A stretch of 64,000 nt of DNA from Pseudomonas sp. P7548 (GCF_013386585.1 NZ_JACARO010000013.1:62001-126000); one strand, 5' to 3'. Positions 25,761 to 35,350 are shown, counted from the stretch's first letter. Numbers and translations are program-made. Notes: a model not told the origin generated them from the letters alone.

Positions 25761-26576
25761 GCGGTTAAGGAAGGCCAGCAGGTCTTCGTTCAGCGCTTGG
25801 GTATGGGTGACCGCAAAACCATGCGGCGCATCCTTGTAGACCTTCAACTGGGCGCCCTTGATCAGCTCGGCGGCGGCCTTGCCGGTGGTCTCGAACGGCA
25901 CGATCTGGTCGCCATCGCCGTGAATCACCAGAGTTGGCACGTCGATCTTCGCCATGTCCGGGCGGAAGTCCGTCTCGGAGAACGCGGTGACGCAATCCAC
26001 CGTGGACTTGAGCGAGGCCTGCAAAGCGATTTGCAAGGTCTGGGTCAACACGCCGGCGGAGACGGTCTGGCCCTTGTTGATCCCGAAGAACGGCGTATTG
26101 AAGTCGGCGATGAACTGCGCGCGGTCCTTGAGCAACCCGGCCTTGATGCCGTCGAACACGGCGGTGGGCACGCCTTGCGGGTAATCCGGTTTCTGGCCGA
26201 ACAGCGGGGTAACCGCGCCCAGCAACACCAGGCCGGCCACGCGGGCGCTGCCGTGGCGGGCGAGGTAGCGCGCCACGTCGCCGCCGCCCATGGAGAAGCC
26301 CACCAGGGTCACGTCCTTGAGGTCCAGGTGTTCGATCAACTGGGCGATGTCATCGGCGAAGGTGTCATAGTCGTTGCCGGTCCACGGCTGGTCCGAACGC
26401 CCGAAGCCGCGACGGTCGAACGCGATGGTGCGAAAACCCCGGCTGCTCAGGTATTCCATCTGGTATTCCCACATATCGGCATCCAGCGGCCAGCCGTGGC
26501 TGAACAGCACGGGCTTGCCGCTGCCCCAATCCTTGACGTAGATCTGCGTACCGTCTTTGGCAACGAATGTGCTCAT
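25758..26576 (-). CDS. Alpha/beta hydrolase, cofactor-free chloroperoxidase/esterase type
   Basis: The 272-residue protein has the nucleophile elbow GFSMGGGD, the acid in HGDGDQIVP and the base His in APHGFAVTH. FSHGWPLDADMWEYQ is typical of the non-heme chloroperoxidase/aryl esterase group. The ATG at 26576 has CAGGAG upstream. It has no signal peptide. It is divergent from the zinc alcohol dehydrogenase gene, with 149 bp between them. Confidence 0.92.
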   Translation of the reverse strand: MSTFVAKDGTQIYVKDWGSGKPVLFSHGWPLDADMWEYQMEYLSSRGFRTIAFDRRGFGRSDQPWTGNDYDTFADDIAQLIEHLDLKDVTLVGFSMGGGDVARYLARHGSARVAGLVLLGAVTPLFGQKPDYPQGVPTAVFDGIKAGLLKDRAQFIADFNTPFFGINKGQTVSAGVLTQTLQIALQASLKSTVDCVTAFSETDFRPDMAKIDVPTLVIHGDGDQIVPFETTGKAAAELIKGAQLKVYKDAPHGFAVTHTQALNEDLLAFLNR

Positions 26577-26725
26577 GGAAAACTCCTGGGAGGGTGGGGT
26601 GAAAGCATTACGTCGCACTATTGCGCCAAACCGGACGAAGGGCTTGTACGGATGTGCTCGGTTGAACGGTTCAGCGTCTATGCTGGTCCACTGACCTCCA
26701 ACGTCAGATCACACAGGTGAACGAA

Positions 26726-27793
26726 ATGGCCAAGACTTACAGCTACGCCGCCCAGAACGCCAAGGATTCCCTCAAGCCCTACACCTTCGAGCGCCGCGCG
26801 CCGGGGGCTGATGACGTACAGATCGACATTCTCTTCTGTGGGGTCTGCCACTCCGACCTGCACACCGTGCGCAACGAATGGAACAACACCCTGTACCCCT
26901 CGGTACCGGGCCATGAAATCGTCGGCCGCGTCACGGCGGTGGGCGCCAATGTGAAGAAGTTCAAAGTGGGCGACCTGGCCGGTGTCGGTTGCATGGTCGA
27001 CAGTTGCCAGCACTGCGCATCCTGCGCCGAGGGCGAAGAGCAGTACTGCGAAAACGGCTTTACCGGCACCTACAACGGACCGATGTTCGGGGGGGAGAAC
27101 ACCTTCGGCGGTTACTCGGACAACATCGTGGTCAAGGAACAATTCGTGCTGCGCATCTCCCACGGCGATGCCAACCTGGCGGCCGTGGCACCGTTGCTCT
27201 GCGCCGGTATCACCACCTATTCGCCGCTGCACCACTGGAAGGTCGGCCCGGGCAAGAAGGTTGGCGTGGTCGGCCTTGGCGGCCTGGGCCACATGGCGGT
27301 GAAAATCGCCCATGCCATGGGCGCCCACGTCACGCTGTTCACCACCTCGCCCAACAAACGTGAAGACGGCCTGCGCCTGGGCGCCGACCAGGTGGTGGTG
27401 TCAAAGAACCCGGACGAAATGGCCAAGGTTGCCAACAGCCTGGACTTCATCCTCAACACCGTCGCCGCGCCGCACAACCTTGATGCGTTCATCAGCCTGC
27501 TCAAGCGCGACGGCACCATGACCCTCGTTGGCGCACCCGACAGCCCACACCCGTCGCCGGCGGTGTTCAACCTGATTTTCAAGCGCCGCAGCCTGGCGGG
27601 TTCGTTGATCGGCGGCATCCAGGAAACCCAGGACATGCTCGACTTCTGCGCCAAGCACAAGATCGTCTCGGACATCGAGATGATCGATATCCAGAGCATC
27701 AACGAAGCTTATGAGCGGATGCTCAAGGGCGATGTGAAATACCGCTTCGTCATCGACATGCAGAGCCTGAAAAAGGAAAGCCACGCGGCCTGA
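26726..27793 (+). CDS. Zinc-dependent NAD(P) alcohol dehydrogenase (YahK/CAD type)
   Basis: The 355-residue medium-chain dehydrogenase has the catalytic zinc ligands in CGVCHSD and PGHEIVG. The structural zinc cysteines are in DSCQHCASCAEGEEQYC and the Rossmann motif is GLGGLGHMAVK. This pattern fits the cinnamyl-alcohol/aldehyde reductase subgroup, which usually prefers NADPH and reduces aldehydes. I chose the ATG at 26726 with AGGTGA upstream; a GTG at 26717 is possible. A REP pair follows. Confidence 0.93.
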   Translation: MAKTYSYAAQNAKDSLKPYTFERRAPGADDVQIDILFCGVCHSDLHTVRNEWNNTLYPSVPGHEIVGRVTAVGANVKKFKVGDLAGVGCMVDSCQHCASCAEGEEQYCENGFTGTYNGPMFGGENTFGGYSDNIVVKEQFVLRISHGDANLAAVAPLLCAGITTYSPLHHWKVGPGKKVGVVGLGGLGHMAVKIAHAMGAHVTLFTTSPNKREDGLRLGADQVVVSKNPDEMAKVANSLDFILNTVAAPHNLDAFISLLKRDGTMTLVGAPDSPHPSPAVFNLIFKRRSLAGSLIGGIQETQDMLDFCAKHKIVSDIEMIDIQSINEAYERMLKGDVKYRFVIDMQSLKKESHAA

Positions 27794-27818
27794 TTTGAGC
27801 GAGTGGGAAATGCTTTTT

Positions 27819-27921
27819 GTGGGAGCGGGCTTGCTCGCGAATACGGTGTATCAGTCACAGATTTGTCACCTGATCCACCGTATTCGCGAGCAAGTCGAAT
27901 CGTCGCACCGCCGCTCCCACA
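27819..27921. repeat. Paired REP elements, right arm interrupted
   Basis: GTGGGAGCGGGCTTGCTCGCGAATACGG has an inverted partner whose AAGCCCGCTCCCAC end is broken by about 15 extra bases (GAGCAAG, insertion, CCGCTCCCAC). Confidence 0.8.
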
Positions 27922-27938
27922 CCTGTTATGTGTTTGGT

Positions 27939-28502
27939 TCAGGCCGACAAGTGCTCATACAAAATCGTCGCACCCACCAGCATCAGCACCACACCACCGA
28001 CCATCTCGGCGCGCTTGCCCACCACCGTGCCCAGCACACGCCCGAGCATCATGCCGATCGTGACCATGGTCATGGTCGCCAGGCCAATGGCCGCTGCGGC
28101 CACCAGGATATTCACGTCGACAAATGCCAGGCCCACGCCCACGGCCAGGGCATCGATGCTGGTGGCAAACGCCGTCACGGCCAGGATCATGAATGAATGC
28201 TGGGTCGGTTTCTCGACCTCTTCATCCTCGGCCTTGAACCCGTTGTAGATCATGTGCAGGCCCAGCGCGACCAGCAGGGTAAAGGCGATCCAGTGGTCCC
28301 ACTGTTCAACCCAACGAGTGGCAGCGTGGCCGATGGCCCAGCCGATCATCGGCGTGATGGCCTCGATCACACCAAAGATCAGGCCGGCGCGCAGGGCTTC
28401 GGTCAGGCGTGGTTTGTGCAGGCTGGAGCCTTTGCCAATGGCCGCCGCAAAGGCGTCCGTGGACATGGCCAGGGCGAGAAGAATCAGGGAAATGGGGTTC
28501 AC
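27939..28502 (-). CDS. mntP: Manganese efflux pump MntP
   Basis: The 187-residue protein has six predicted transmembrane segments. The duplicated acidic motifs of the family are [16 protein letters not shown] (Asp16) and [13 protein letters not shown]. It exports Mn(II) across the inner membrane. Upstream on the same strand is a yybP-ykoY Mn riboswitch, the known regulator of mntP genes, which makes the assignment very secure. Confidence 0.96.
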   Translation of the reverse strand: MNPISLILLALAMSTDAFAAAIGKGSSLHKPRLTEALRAGLIFGVIEAITPMIGWAIGHAATRWVEQWDHWIAFTLLVALGLHMIYNGFKAEDEEVEKPTQHSFMILAVTAFATSIDALAVGVGLAFVDVNILVAAAAIGLATMTMVTIGMMLGRVLGTVVGKRAEMVGGVVLMLVGATILYEHLSA

Positions 28503-28572
28503 GGTCAGGCTTCCAGTCGGGCTGCATGAGTCAACGACACACCCACACGCCCGACTTCTGGCATGGATATGT

Positions 28573-28674
28573 CGCTGGTCTCACCAACCACAACGGTGTT
28601 CGTACCACGGCAGGTTGCCGAATATGTTGATACGAACGCTTCTGAACGGGTCAGAAGCCGGTTACTCCCCAACG
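28573..28674 (-). ncRNA. yybP-ykoY (Mn2+) riboswitch upstream of mntP
   Basis: Read on the minus strand, the closing helix CGTTGG...CCAGCG brackets the conserved loop GGGGAGTAAC at the 5' side, an internal hairpin and GGCAACCTGCC. The 3' conserved GGTGAGACC follows. These match the yybP-ykoY family, which turns on Mn exporters when Mn(II) binds. The aptamer ends about 70 nt before the mntP ATG, leaving room for an expression platform. Confidence 0.88.
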
Positions 28675-28748
28675 AAGGGCTGCATCATAGAGGGCCAAAC
28701 ATGAAAAAACCGTCAACGGCGTTCACCCGCGCTTGATGTTCAGCTCTA

Positions 28749-29321
28749 TCAGTTGGTCGGGATGATCTTCGACACCAGCTCCACCACCGTCTTGGCCTGC
28801 AGCTTCTTCATCAACCGCGCTCGGTGTACTTCCACCGTACGATGGGAGATCGCCAGGCGCAGGGCGATTTCCTTGGACTTGTAGCCGTTGACGATCAACA
28901 GGGCGATTTCCCGCTCCCGTGGCGTGAGGTCGCCGGTGCCCTGGTGGGCGCGGTCCAGGCGTTCGAAGTGCCAGATCATCAGCTTGAACGGGTCCTCGGG
29001 CGTGAGGGTGTAGCCATGGGACTTGGCCCAGAACACTTCACCGTTTTTGTGCTGCATGAAACGCTCGTCGGAGTAGAAACCGTTGTCGCTGTCGAGCAGC
29101 CAGTCGTGGCTGCGCTTGCCGATGGCGTGGTAGTCGGCCTGGGACGGGTAGATCAACAGGGTCAACTGGTTGAGCAGGGCCTCGCGCGGGTAGCCGAACA
29201 ACTGCAGGAAGGCTTCGTTGCAGTCGATCATCACGCGGTGGCTGGTCACCAGCTGCGGTGCGGGGGAGCGTTGGAACGCCAGGCGTTCGATGTCGGGAAA
29301 TTGCCGGGTAAACACGGTCAT
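28749..29321 (-). CDS. PAS-LuxR family transcriptional regulator
   Basis: The 190-residue protein has an N-terminal PAS domain (about 20-120, VMIDCNEAFLQLFGYPREAL and HKNGEVFWAKS) and a C-terminal LuxR HTH (about 130-188, LTPREREIALLIVNGYKSKEIALRLAISHRTVEVHRARL). It has no receiver domain, so the PAS domain senses the signal directly. It is divergent from the thiolase/acyl-CoA ligase/MFS operon, and a perfect palindrome lies between them. Confidence 0.9.
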   Translation of the reverse strand: MTVFTRQFPDIERLAFQRSPAPQLVTSHRVMIDCNEAFLQLFGYPREALLNQLTLLIYPSQADYHAIGKRSHDWLLDSDNGFYSDERFMQHKNGEVFWAKSHGYTLTPEDPFKLMIWHFERLDRAHQGTGDLTPREREIALLIVNGYKSKEIALRLAISHRTVEVHRARLMKKLQAKTVVELVSKIIPTN

Positions 29322-29366
29322 CAGGCATCCTGCCTCGTTGTTTTTCTCACCTGGAGGCTACTTATC

Positions 29367-29384
29367 CGTGTAAGTAGTTACACG
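29367..29384. promoter_or_regulatory. 18-bp palindrome CGTGTAAGTAGTTACACG
   Basis: Perfect CGTGTAA/TTACACG arms flank GTAG, midway between the divergent PAS-LuxR gene and the thiolase operon. CTACTTA/TAAGTAG (29359-29377) overlaps it as a second inverted repeat. It is a candidate binding site for the PAS-LuxR protein. Confidence 0.55.
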
Positions 29385-29451
29385 AATTGGCGAGCGACCA
29401 GTGGTGGGGCATTGTAGGGAATGTACGCACCAAAAACAGAAGAAATTGATT

Positions 29452-30630
29452 ATGACTGCTCAAAGCGTCTCCATTGTTGCCGCCGGTCATTCGCGTTTTG
29501 GTCGCCTGGAAGGCACCACCCTTGAAGACCTGATCGTGCAAGTCACCCGTGAAGCCCTGGTGGATGCGGCCATCGATGCCGCGCAGATCGATGCGGTGTT
29601 CCTCGGGCATTTCAACGCGGGGCTGGTGCCTGACGGCTTTGCCTCTTCTCTGCTGCTGCAGGCCGACCCGGGGCTGCGCTTCAAGCCGGCCACGCGCTGC
29701 GAAAACGCCTGTGCATCCGGCTCGGCGGCGATCCAGGCCGGGGTGAACGCGATCCTGTCCGGCAGCGCCGAGTTGGTGCTGGTGGTCGGTGCCGAAAAGA
29801 TGACCCACACCTCCACGGCGGCCGTCACTCAGGCCCTGGCCGGCGCCGGCTACCAGAATGACCCGGCAGAAGCCGGCCTGAGTTTTCCGCAGCTGTTTGG
29901 CCGTGCGGCCCGACAATACGCGGAGCGCTATCACTGCCCGCTGGCGTCGATGGCGGCCATCGCCACCAAGAACCACTCCAATGCCATGGCCAACCCGCTG
30001 GCGCAGATGCACCGGGTGATGGATTTCGAGCATTGCAACAACGTGTCGCCGAGCAACCCGTTTGTGGCCGACTCCCTGCGCCTCACTGACTGCTCGCTGA
30101 TCAGTGACGGCGCCGCCGCCATCATCCTGGCCTCGCCCAAGCGCGCCCGTGCCTTTCGCCGTGACGTGCAGATCTGCGCGATGACCCAGGTCAACGACTG
30201 CCTGCCCATCGCCCAGCGCGACATTCTCGCGTTTGAAGGCCCGCAGCGGGCGATCCACGCAGCGTTGCGCGGGGCGAACATCACCCTGGCCGACCTGAGC
30301 TTTGCCGAGGTGCATGACTGCTTCACCATCGCCGAATTGCTGATCTATGAAGCCATGGGCCTGGCGCCCAAAGGCGAGGGCCATCGCGTGCTCGACAGCG
30401 GCGTAGTGCGCGCCGGCGGGCGCTTGCCGGTGAACCTGTCCGGTGGCCTCAAGGCCAAGGGGCATCCGGTGGGGGCCACCGGGGTATCGATGCATGCCCT
30501 GGCGTTCCGCCAACTCACCGGCGAACCCATCGGGCTGGCCGTGCCCAACCCCGAGTTCGGCCTGGTGTTCAACATGGGCGGGATGGCGGTGGCCAACTAT
30601 GCCTCGGTCCTCCATGCGCGGCGTTGCTGA
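29452..30630 (+). CDS. Thiolase-family acyl-CoA acetyltransferase
   Basis: The 392-residue protein has the nucleophile Cys in ENACASGSAA, the His of EVHDCF and the C-terminal GGLKAKGHPVGATG, which places it in the SCP-x-like thiolase branch. Family members cleave or form beta-ketoacyl-CoA. The ATG at 29452 has AGAAGAAAT upstream. It is the first gene of an operon with an acyl-CoA ligase 3 nt downstream and an MFS transporter, so it probably performs the last cleavage of an unknown acid's degradation. Confidence 0.9.
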   Translation: MTAQSVSIVAAGHSRFGRLEGTTLEDLIVQVTREALVDAAIDAAQIDAVFLGHFNAGLVPDGFASSLLLQADPGLRFKPATRCENACASGSAAIQAGVNAILSGSAELVLVVGAEKMTHTSTAAVTQALAGAGYQNDPAEAGLSFPQLFGRAARQYAERYHCPLASMAAIATKNHSNAMANPLAQMHRVMDFEHCNNVSPSNPFVADSLRLTDCSLISDGAAAIILASPKRARAFRRDVQICAMTQVNDCLPIAQRDILAFEGPQRAIHAALRGANITLADLSFAEVHDCFTIAELLIYEAMGLAPKGEGHRVLDSGVVRAGGRLPVNLSGGLKAKGHPVGATGVSMHALAFRQLTGEPIGLAVPNPEFGLVFNMGGMAVANYASVLHARRC

Positions 30631-30633
30631 ACC

Positions 30634-32166
30634 ATGAACATTGCCAACTGGCTGCATGACACCCAACGCCGCGACCCCCAACGCCCTGCGCTGTTCGACG
30701 GTACGCGGCAAACCGCCGACTACGCCACCTTCGCCGCCCACGCCCGCCAACGCGCCGCCTGCCTGGTGGACCAGCACGGGCTGGGGCCCGGCGATGCGGT
30801 GGCGGTGCTGATGAAAAACAGCGGCGACTACCTGGAGTTGCTCTACGCCATCTGGTGGATGGGCGCGGTCGCGGTGCCGATCAACGCCAAGCTGCACCCG
30901 ACCGAAGCCGCGTGGATCGCGACTAACGCTGAAGCGCGCCTGATCTTCACCGATGGCGGCAGGGTGTTTGCCTCACGCGACCTGCCTACAGGCTGCAAGG
31001 AGCTGGACGGCCACGTGCTGCCCCCGACACGCCCATGGCCCACCTTGGAACACCCGGTGCCACGCCAGGACTCAGACCTCGCCTGGCTGTTCTACACCTC
31101 GGGCACCACCGGGCGCTCCAAGGGCGTGATGCTGTCCCATGGCAACCTCATGGCGATGTCGCTGTGTTACCCCACCGATGTCGACCCGGTGAGTGGCGAT
31201 GATGCGGTGGTATATGCCGCGCCGATGTCCCATGGCGCGGGGCTCTACAACTTCATCCACGTGCGCTGCGGTGCCCGGCACGTGGTGCCGGCCTCGGGCG
31301 GCTTTGATGCCGCCGAGCTGTTCGGGCTCGCGGCTGAACTGGGCAACGTTTCGTTGTTCGCCGCGCCCACCATGGTCAAGCGCATGGTCGAACAGGCACG
31401 GCGCCAGGGTTATACCGGCGAGGGCATCAAGACCGTCGTCTACGGCGGCGGCCCGATGTACCTGGCGGACCTGCGCGAAGCCCTGGACACCTTCGGCCCA
31501 CGCTTTGTACAGATCTACGGCCAGGGCGAAAGCCCGATGACCATCAGCGTGCTGCCGCGCGCACTGATCGCCGACCGCCAGCGGCCGGATTGGGCGACCC
31601 TGGCCGCATCCGTCGGTCACGCGCAATCCTGTGTGGAAATCCGCATTCTGAATGCCGAGCACCAGCCGGTGCCCACTGGCGAGCGGGGTGAAATTGCCGT
31701 GCGCGGTGCCACGGTAATGCAAGGCTACTGGCGCAACCCCCACGCTTGCGAGCAAGCCTTGGTAGACGGCTGGCTGTTGACCGGCGATATCGGTTTTCTC
31801 GACCCGGCTGGCTACCTGACCCTCACGGACCGTTCCAAGGACGTGATCATCACCGGCGGTAGCAACGTGTACCCCCGTGAAGTCGAGGAAGTGTTGGCCC
31901 AGCACCCCGAGGTGTTTGAAGTGTGCGTGGTGGGCGAACCGGACGCGCAGTGGGGCGAGTCGGTGGTGGCGTTTGTGGTGACCCGCAGCGGTCAGGCCCT
32001 GGACGATGCTGAATTGACTGCCTGGTTTCTCGAGCGCATGGCCTCGTTCAAGAAACCCAAGAAATACCTGTTCCGCGATGAGCTGCCGAAGAACAGCTAC
32101 GGCAAAATCCTCAAGACCGACTTGCGACAGCTGTTGAAAGCAGGGAGTATCGCCGCCGTTCGCTGA
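30634..32166 (+). CDS. AMP-forming acyl-CoA synthetase
   Basis: The 510-residue ligase shows the P-loop YTSGTTGRSKGVMLSH, YGQGESPMT, the hinge motif LTDRSKDVIITGGSNVYPREVEE and the catalytic Lys in KNSYGKILK. It activates a carboxylic acid to its CoA thioester with ATP. It lies 3 nt after the thiolase and 42 bp before the MFS transporter. A short or aromatic acid substrate is inferred from the lack of beta-oxidation genes nearby. Confidence 0.92.
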   Translation: MNIANWLHDTQRRDPQRPALFDGTRQTADYATFAAHARQRAACLVDQHGLGPGDAVAVLMKNSGDYLELLYAIWWMGAVAVPINAKLHPTEAAWIATNAEARLIFTDGGRVFASRDLPTGCKELDGHVLPPTRPWPTLEHPVPRQDSDLAWLFYTSGTTGRSKGVMLSHGNLMAMSLCYPTDVDPVSGDDAVVYAAPMSHGAGLYNFIHVRCGARHVVPASGGFDAAELFGLAAELGNVSLFAAPTMVKRMVEQARRQGYTGEGIKTVVYGGGPMYLADLREALDTFGPRFVQIYGQGESPMTISVLPRALIADRQRPDWATLAASVGHAQSCVEIRILNAEHQPVPTGERGEIAVRGATVMQGYWRNPHACEQALVDGWLLTGDIGFLDPAGYLTLTDRSKDVIITGGSNVYPREVEEVLAQHPEVFEVCVVGEPDAQWGESVVAFVVTRSGQALDDAELTAWFLERMASFKKPKKYLFRDELPKNSYGKILKTDLRQLLKAGSIAAVR

Positions 32167-32208
32167 ACCCGTTTTCCATGGATAGATAACAGACAAGGAG
32201 TCCCTTCA

Positions 32209-33537
32209 ATGGGCATTCACGCGCAAGACACGGTCCGCAAGCGGCGCCGTGCGTTTCTCGGTGCCACCTCCGGCCACTTGATCGAGTGGTACGACTATGG
32301 CGTCTACGGCTTTCTCGCCGTGTACATCGGCCAGGCGTTTTTTGTCTCCGATGACCCCACCACCAGCCTGCTGGCAAGCTTCGCCGCGTTTGCCCTGAGC
32401 TTCTTCATCCGGCCGCTGGGCGGGCTGTTCTTCGGCCCGCTGGCCGACAAGATCGGCCGTCGCAAGACCCTGATCATGGCGCTGGTGATGATGACCGGTT
32501 CCACGGTGTTGCTCGGCCTGTTGCCCACCTACGCCACCCTCGGCATCGCCGCGCCAATCCTGCTGATCCTGGTGCGCTGCGTGCAGGGCTTCTCGGCCGG
32601 TGGCGAGATCGGCACGGTCACCAGTTTCATCTCCGAATACGCCGGGCCCGGTCGACGCGGCTTTGCCACCTGCTGGCTGATGGTCACTGCTGTACTGGGC
32701 CTGTTGCTGGGCGGCGCCGTCGCCAACGGCATGACCTGGGTGCTGGGCGCCGACGTGATGCAGGAGTGGGCGTGGCGCGTGCCGTTCCTGATCGCCGCGC
32801 CGCTGGGCTTTATCTCCATGTACATCCGCCTCAAGCTTGAAGACAGCCCCGAGTTCCTCGCCCTGCAGCGCGCCGGGCAAACCTCCCGCGCGCCGCTGCG
32901 TGAGGTCTGGCAGTGGAAGCGGGCGATTGCCCTGGTGTTTTTTATCATCACCCTGCACAGCTCGATCTTCTACCTGGTGCTGACGTTCGCCTCGACCTAC
33001 ATGGCCAAGATCCTCAAGTTCGACAGCGGCACCACTTTGCTCTACGTATTCGTGGCGAGTTTCTCGGCGGCGTTTGTGATGCCGTTCGGGGGTGCGTTCA
33101 CCGACAAGTACGGGCGCAAGCCGTTCCTGATGGTGATCGGCACCTTGGCCACCCTGGCGATGTTCTGGCTGTTCAAGTCGGCACCCACGGCCACACCGGC
33201 GTCGTTTTTTGCGCCGTTGATGGCGGTGGCGATCCTGTTCGGGCTGTATGCGTCGTCCACCTATGCGCTGATGAGCGAGCTGCTGCCCACCCGTATTCGT
33301 TCCACCGGGATTGCCGTGGCGTACAACGTGCCGGTGGCGGTGTTCGGCGGCAGCGCGCCGCTGATCTCCACCTGGCTGATCAAGGTGACGGGCGACATCA
33401 CCTCGCCGTGGTACTTCTACGTGGCCACCGGTGTAGTGTCGTTGATTGCCCTGGTGGTGTTGCGCAAGGAAGACTTCGTCGCCAGCAGCCACCCGGCGGT
33501 GACGCAGGCGCCAGGGGCCCTGGCCAGCGCGGCCTGA
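32209..33537 (+). CDS. MFS transporter, metabolite:H+ symporter (MHS) family
   Basis: The 442-residue inner-membrane protein has 12 predicted helices. The MHS signatures are GHLIEWYDYGVYGFLA, RPLGGLFFGPLADKIGRRKTL and RCVQGFSAGGEIG. CAAGGAG precedes the ATG. Relatives import organic acids such as alpha-ketoglutarate, shikimate or citrate. Its position after the acyl-CoA ligase suggests that it takes up the acid to be activated. Confidence 0.92.
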   Translation: MGIHAQDTVRKRRRAFLGATSGHLIEWYDYGVYGFLAVYIGQAFFVSDDPTTSLLASFAAFALSFFIRPLGGLFFGPLADKIGRRKTLIMALVMMTGSTVLLGLLPTYATLGIAAPILLILVRCVQGFSAGGEIGTVTSFISEYAGPGRRGFATCWLMVTAVLGLLLGGAVANGMTWVLGADVMQEWAWRVPFLIAAPLGFISMYIRLKLEDSPEFLALQRAGQTSRAPLREVWQWKRAIALVFFIITLHSSIFYLVLTFASTYMAKILKFDSGTTLLYVFVASFSAAFVMPFGGAFTDKYGRKPFLMVIGTLATLAMFWLFKSAPTATPASFFAPLMAVAILFGLYASSTYALMSELLPTRIRSTGIAVAYNVPVAVFGGSAPLISTWLIKVTGDITSPWYFYVATGVVSLIALVVLRKEDFVASSHPAVTQAPGALASAA

Positions 33538-33849
33538 TGCTCAGGGACGTTGCGGCTTGACCGACGTCCCGAACGTATTGCCCATGCGAATGCTGGTCGC
33601 CGCCGGTGTGGATAACCCCACCTGGTTCGGCGGCCGCTTCTCTACCGGAATGTGCTGGGCCTCGTGGTCCCTGCATGATGAAGCCCGCGACTGGCGGCTG
33701 TTGCTGACCTCCGGCCGCGCCAACGTGGTCGTCGCCAAGGCGTTGCGCACCTGGTGCGCCCAGAGTGGCTTGCCTGCGATGCAGGCACCTCGGTGAATCA
33801 GGCAGACCTGGTTGATGCCTCCGCGGGCAGGTAAAACCGGGTGGCGGTT
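33538..33849. other. 312-bp intergenic stretch without a convincing gene
   Basis: The region contains a 7-bp hairpin (GGGACGT/ACGTCCC, 33544-33570) right after the MFS stop and a REP-like remnant near 33765-33831 (GGCTTGCCTGCGATGCAGG). Short frames on both strands (79 codons plus, 69 codons minus) have no recognisable domain and no good start. Confidence 0.6.
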
Positions 33850-34716
33850 TCAGCGTTGTAGAACCCCCCGAAAGGTTGCACTCAGCGCGCGCAAGGTTTC
33901 CCGCGAACGTGCATCGCTGATCCGGCTGAAGAGCACCACTTCACTGACGGGCAATGCGGGCAGTCCAAATTGCGCACTCACGTCCACCGCGCCGGGTGGA
34001 GCTACGCGATGGGCGAGGGCGGCGACGCCGAGGCCGGCGCTCACGGCGGCGCCCACGGCCATTACGCCGCCGCCGACGAAGACCTCGGTCCAGTCGATGT
34101 GGGCTTCGTCCAGGGCGCGGGTGGCCAGGTGGCGAACCCCGCACGGTGCGGCCATGGTCGCCATGCGCAGTGGCGTGCCTGGCGGGTGTTGCCAAGTGGG
34201 GGCGGCGAACCAGCCGAAGCGTTCCACGGCCAGGACTTCGCCGTCTTGGCGGTCGCCTTCGTTGCGCACGATCACGGCGTCGAGTTCGTTGCGGTCGAAC
34301 GCGGCCACCAAGTCGCGGGACGAGGCGATGCGCACTTCGAGGATCACCAACGGGTCGTAGGCCGCCAGGCGGCTGAGCCACAGCGGCAGGTCGGGCCCGG
34401 CCACGTGGTCGCTGATGCCGATCACCAGACGTCGTTGCACTTGGGCGGCCATGTCGCCCAAGGCGCGCTCGTGGGCGTTGAGCAGGGCGCGGGCGGCGAC
34501 GATGAATTGCTCGCCCTGGGGCGACAGCCGCACATGCCGGGGCGTGCGTTCCAGCAGGCGATAACCGAGGCGTTCCTCCAGGCGCTTGAGCTTGAGGCTG
34601 ATGGCGGCCTGGGAGGTGTCCAGCGCCTCGGCGGCGCGGGTGAAACTGGTGAAGTCGGCCACCAGCACGAACGCGTGCACGGTGTCGATATCCAGGGGTT
34701 TGGGTGCGTCAGCCAT
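33850..34716 (-). CDS. LysR-family transcriptional regulator
   Basis: The 288-residue protein has an N-terminal winged HTH (SFTRAAEALDTSQAAISLKLKRLEERLG, about 24-51) and a C-terminal LysR effector domain. It is divergent from the DUF4865 gene with a 93-bp gap rich in ATAT tracts. This pairing suggests that it controls that gene. Confidence 0.9.
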   Translation of the reverse strand: MADAPKPLDIDTVHAFVLVADFTSFTRAAEALDTSQAAISLKLKRLEERLGYRLLERTPRHVRLSPQGEQFIVAARALLNAHERALGDMAAQVQRRLVIGISDHVAGPDLPLWLSRLAAYDPLVILEVRIASSRDLVAAFDRNELDAVIVRNEGDRQDGEVLAVERFGWFAAPTWQHPPGTPLRMATMAAPCGVRHLATRALDEAHIDWTEVFVGGGVMAVGAAVSAGLGVAALAHRVAPPGAVDVSAQFGLPALPVSEVVLFSRISDARSRETLRALSATFRGVLQR

Positions 34717-34809
34717 ATCGGTTCCTTATCGCACATATATCGGCTCATATCTTGTTGAAATCATCGCCGCTGCGCAAGCTGGAACCTCATCTTGCACAGG
34801 AGTTTTTGT

Positions 34810-35349
34810 ATGTTCGCCAAACAGTATTCGCACCGTTTGCCCGCCGACTACGACATGGGCGTGATTCGCCGGCGTGCCGCGCAGTTGGGGCCATTGTGGG
34901 ATAACGCCGAGGGGCTGCTGTTCAAGGCGTTTATCGCTCAGGAGCAGGGCGGCAACGTGTATGCGTCGGTGTACCTGTGGTCAGACCCGTTGCAGGCCGC
35001 CGACTTTCTGCTGGGGTCACGCTTCCAGAAAGTGCTCGACAGTTTCGGCCGCCCGCATATCGAAAGCTGGCTGCCGCTGGATGTGCAACGTGGGCCGGCG
35101 CAGGCGGCGTTGAGTTTGTATCGGGAAGAGTGGCCACTGGCGCCGGGGGCGGATCGGGCCGCGATACTGGCTGAAGAGAAAGTGCGCAACCTGCAAGTGG
35201 CGGACAGCCGTGACACCTTCGCGGTGTTCCTGGCGCTGGATGTGCAAGCCTGGCGTTTGGTGCGCATCACCTTGTCGGCCAAGGCACTGGATGTGACGCA
35301 TCCCGGGACGGGCTATCAGGTGTTCTACCTGGCCCATCCCGGAATCTAG
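34810..35349 (+). CDS. DUF4865 family protein
   Basis: The 179-residue protein starts MFAKQYSHRLPADYDMGVIRRR and contains PLWDNAEGLLFKAF, YLWSDPLQAADFLLGSRFQ and FGRPHIESWLP, the conserved features of DUF4865. ACAGGAG lies 8 nt upstream of the ATG. The function is unknown; relatives are usually controlled by an adjacent LysR protein, as here. It has no signal peptide or membrane segment. Confidence 0.85.
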   Translation: MFAKQYSHRLPADYDMGVIRRRAAQLGPLWDNAEGLLFKAFIAQEQGGNVYASVYLWSDPLQAADFLLGSRFQKVLDSFGRPHIESWLPLDVQRGPAQAALSLYREEWPLAPGADRAAILAEEKVRNLQVADSRDTFAVFLALDVQAWRLVRITLSAKALDVTHPGTGYQVFYLAHPGI

Positions 35350-35350
35350 C

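Noticed and set aside
33541..33796. Short open frames on both strands (69 and 79 codons) in the gap after the MFS gene
   Set aside because: No recognised domain, poor starts, and the two frames overlap each other; part of the area is REP-like.
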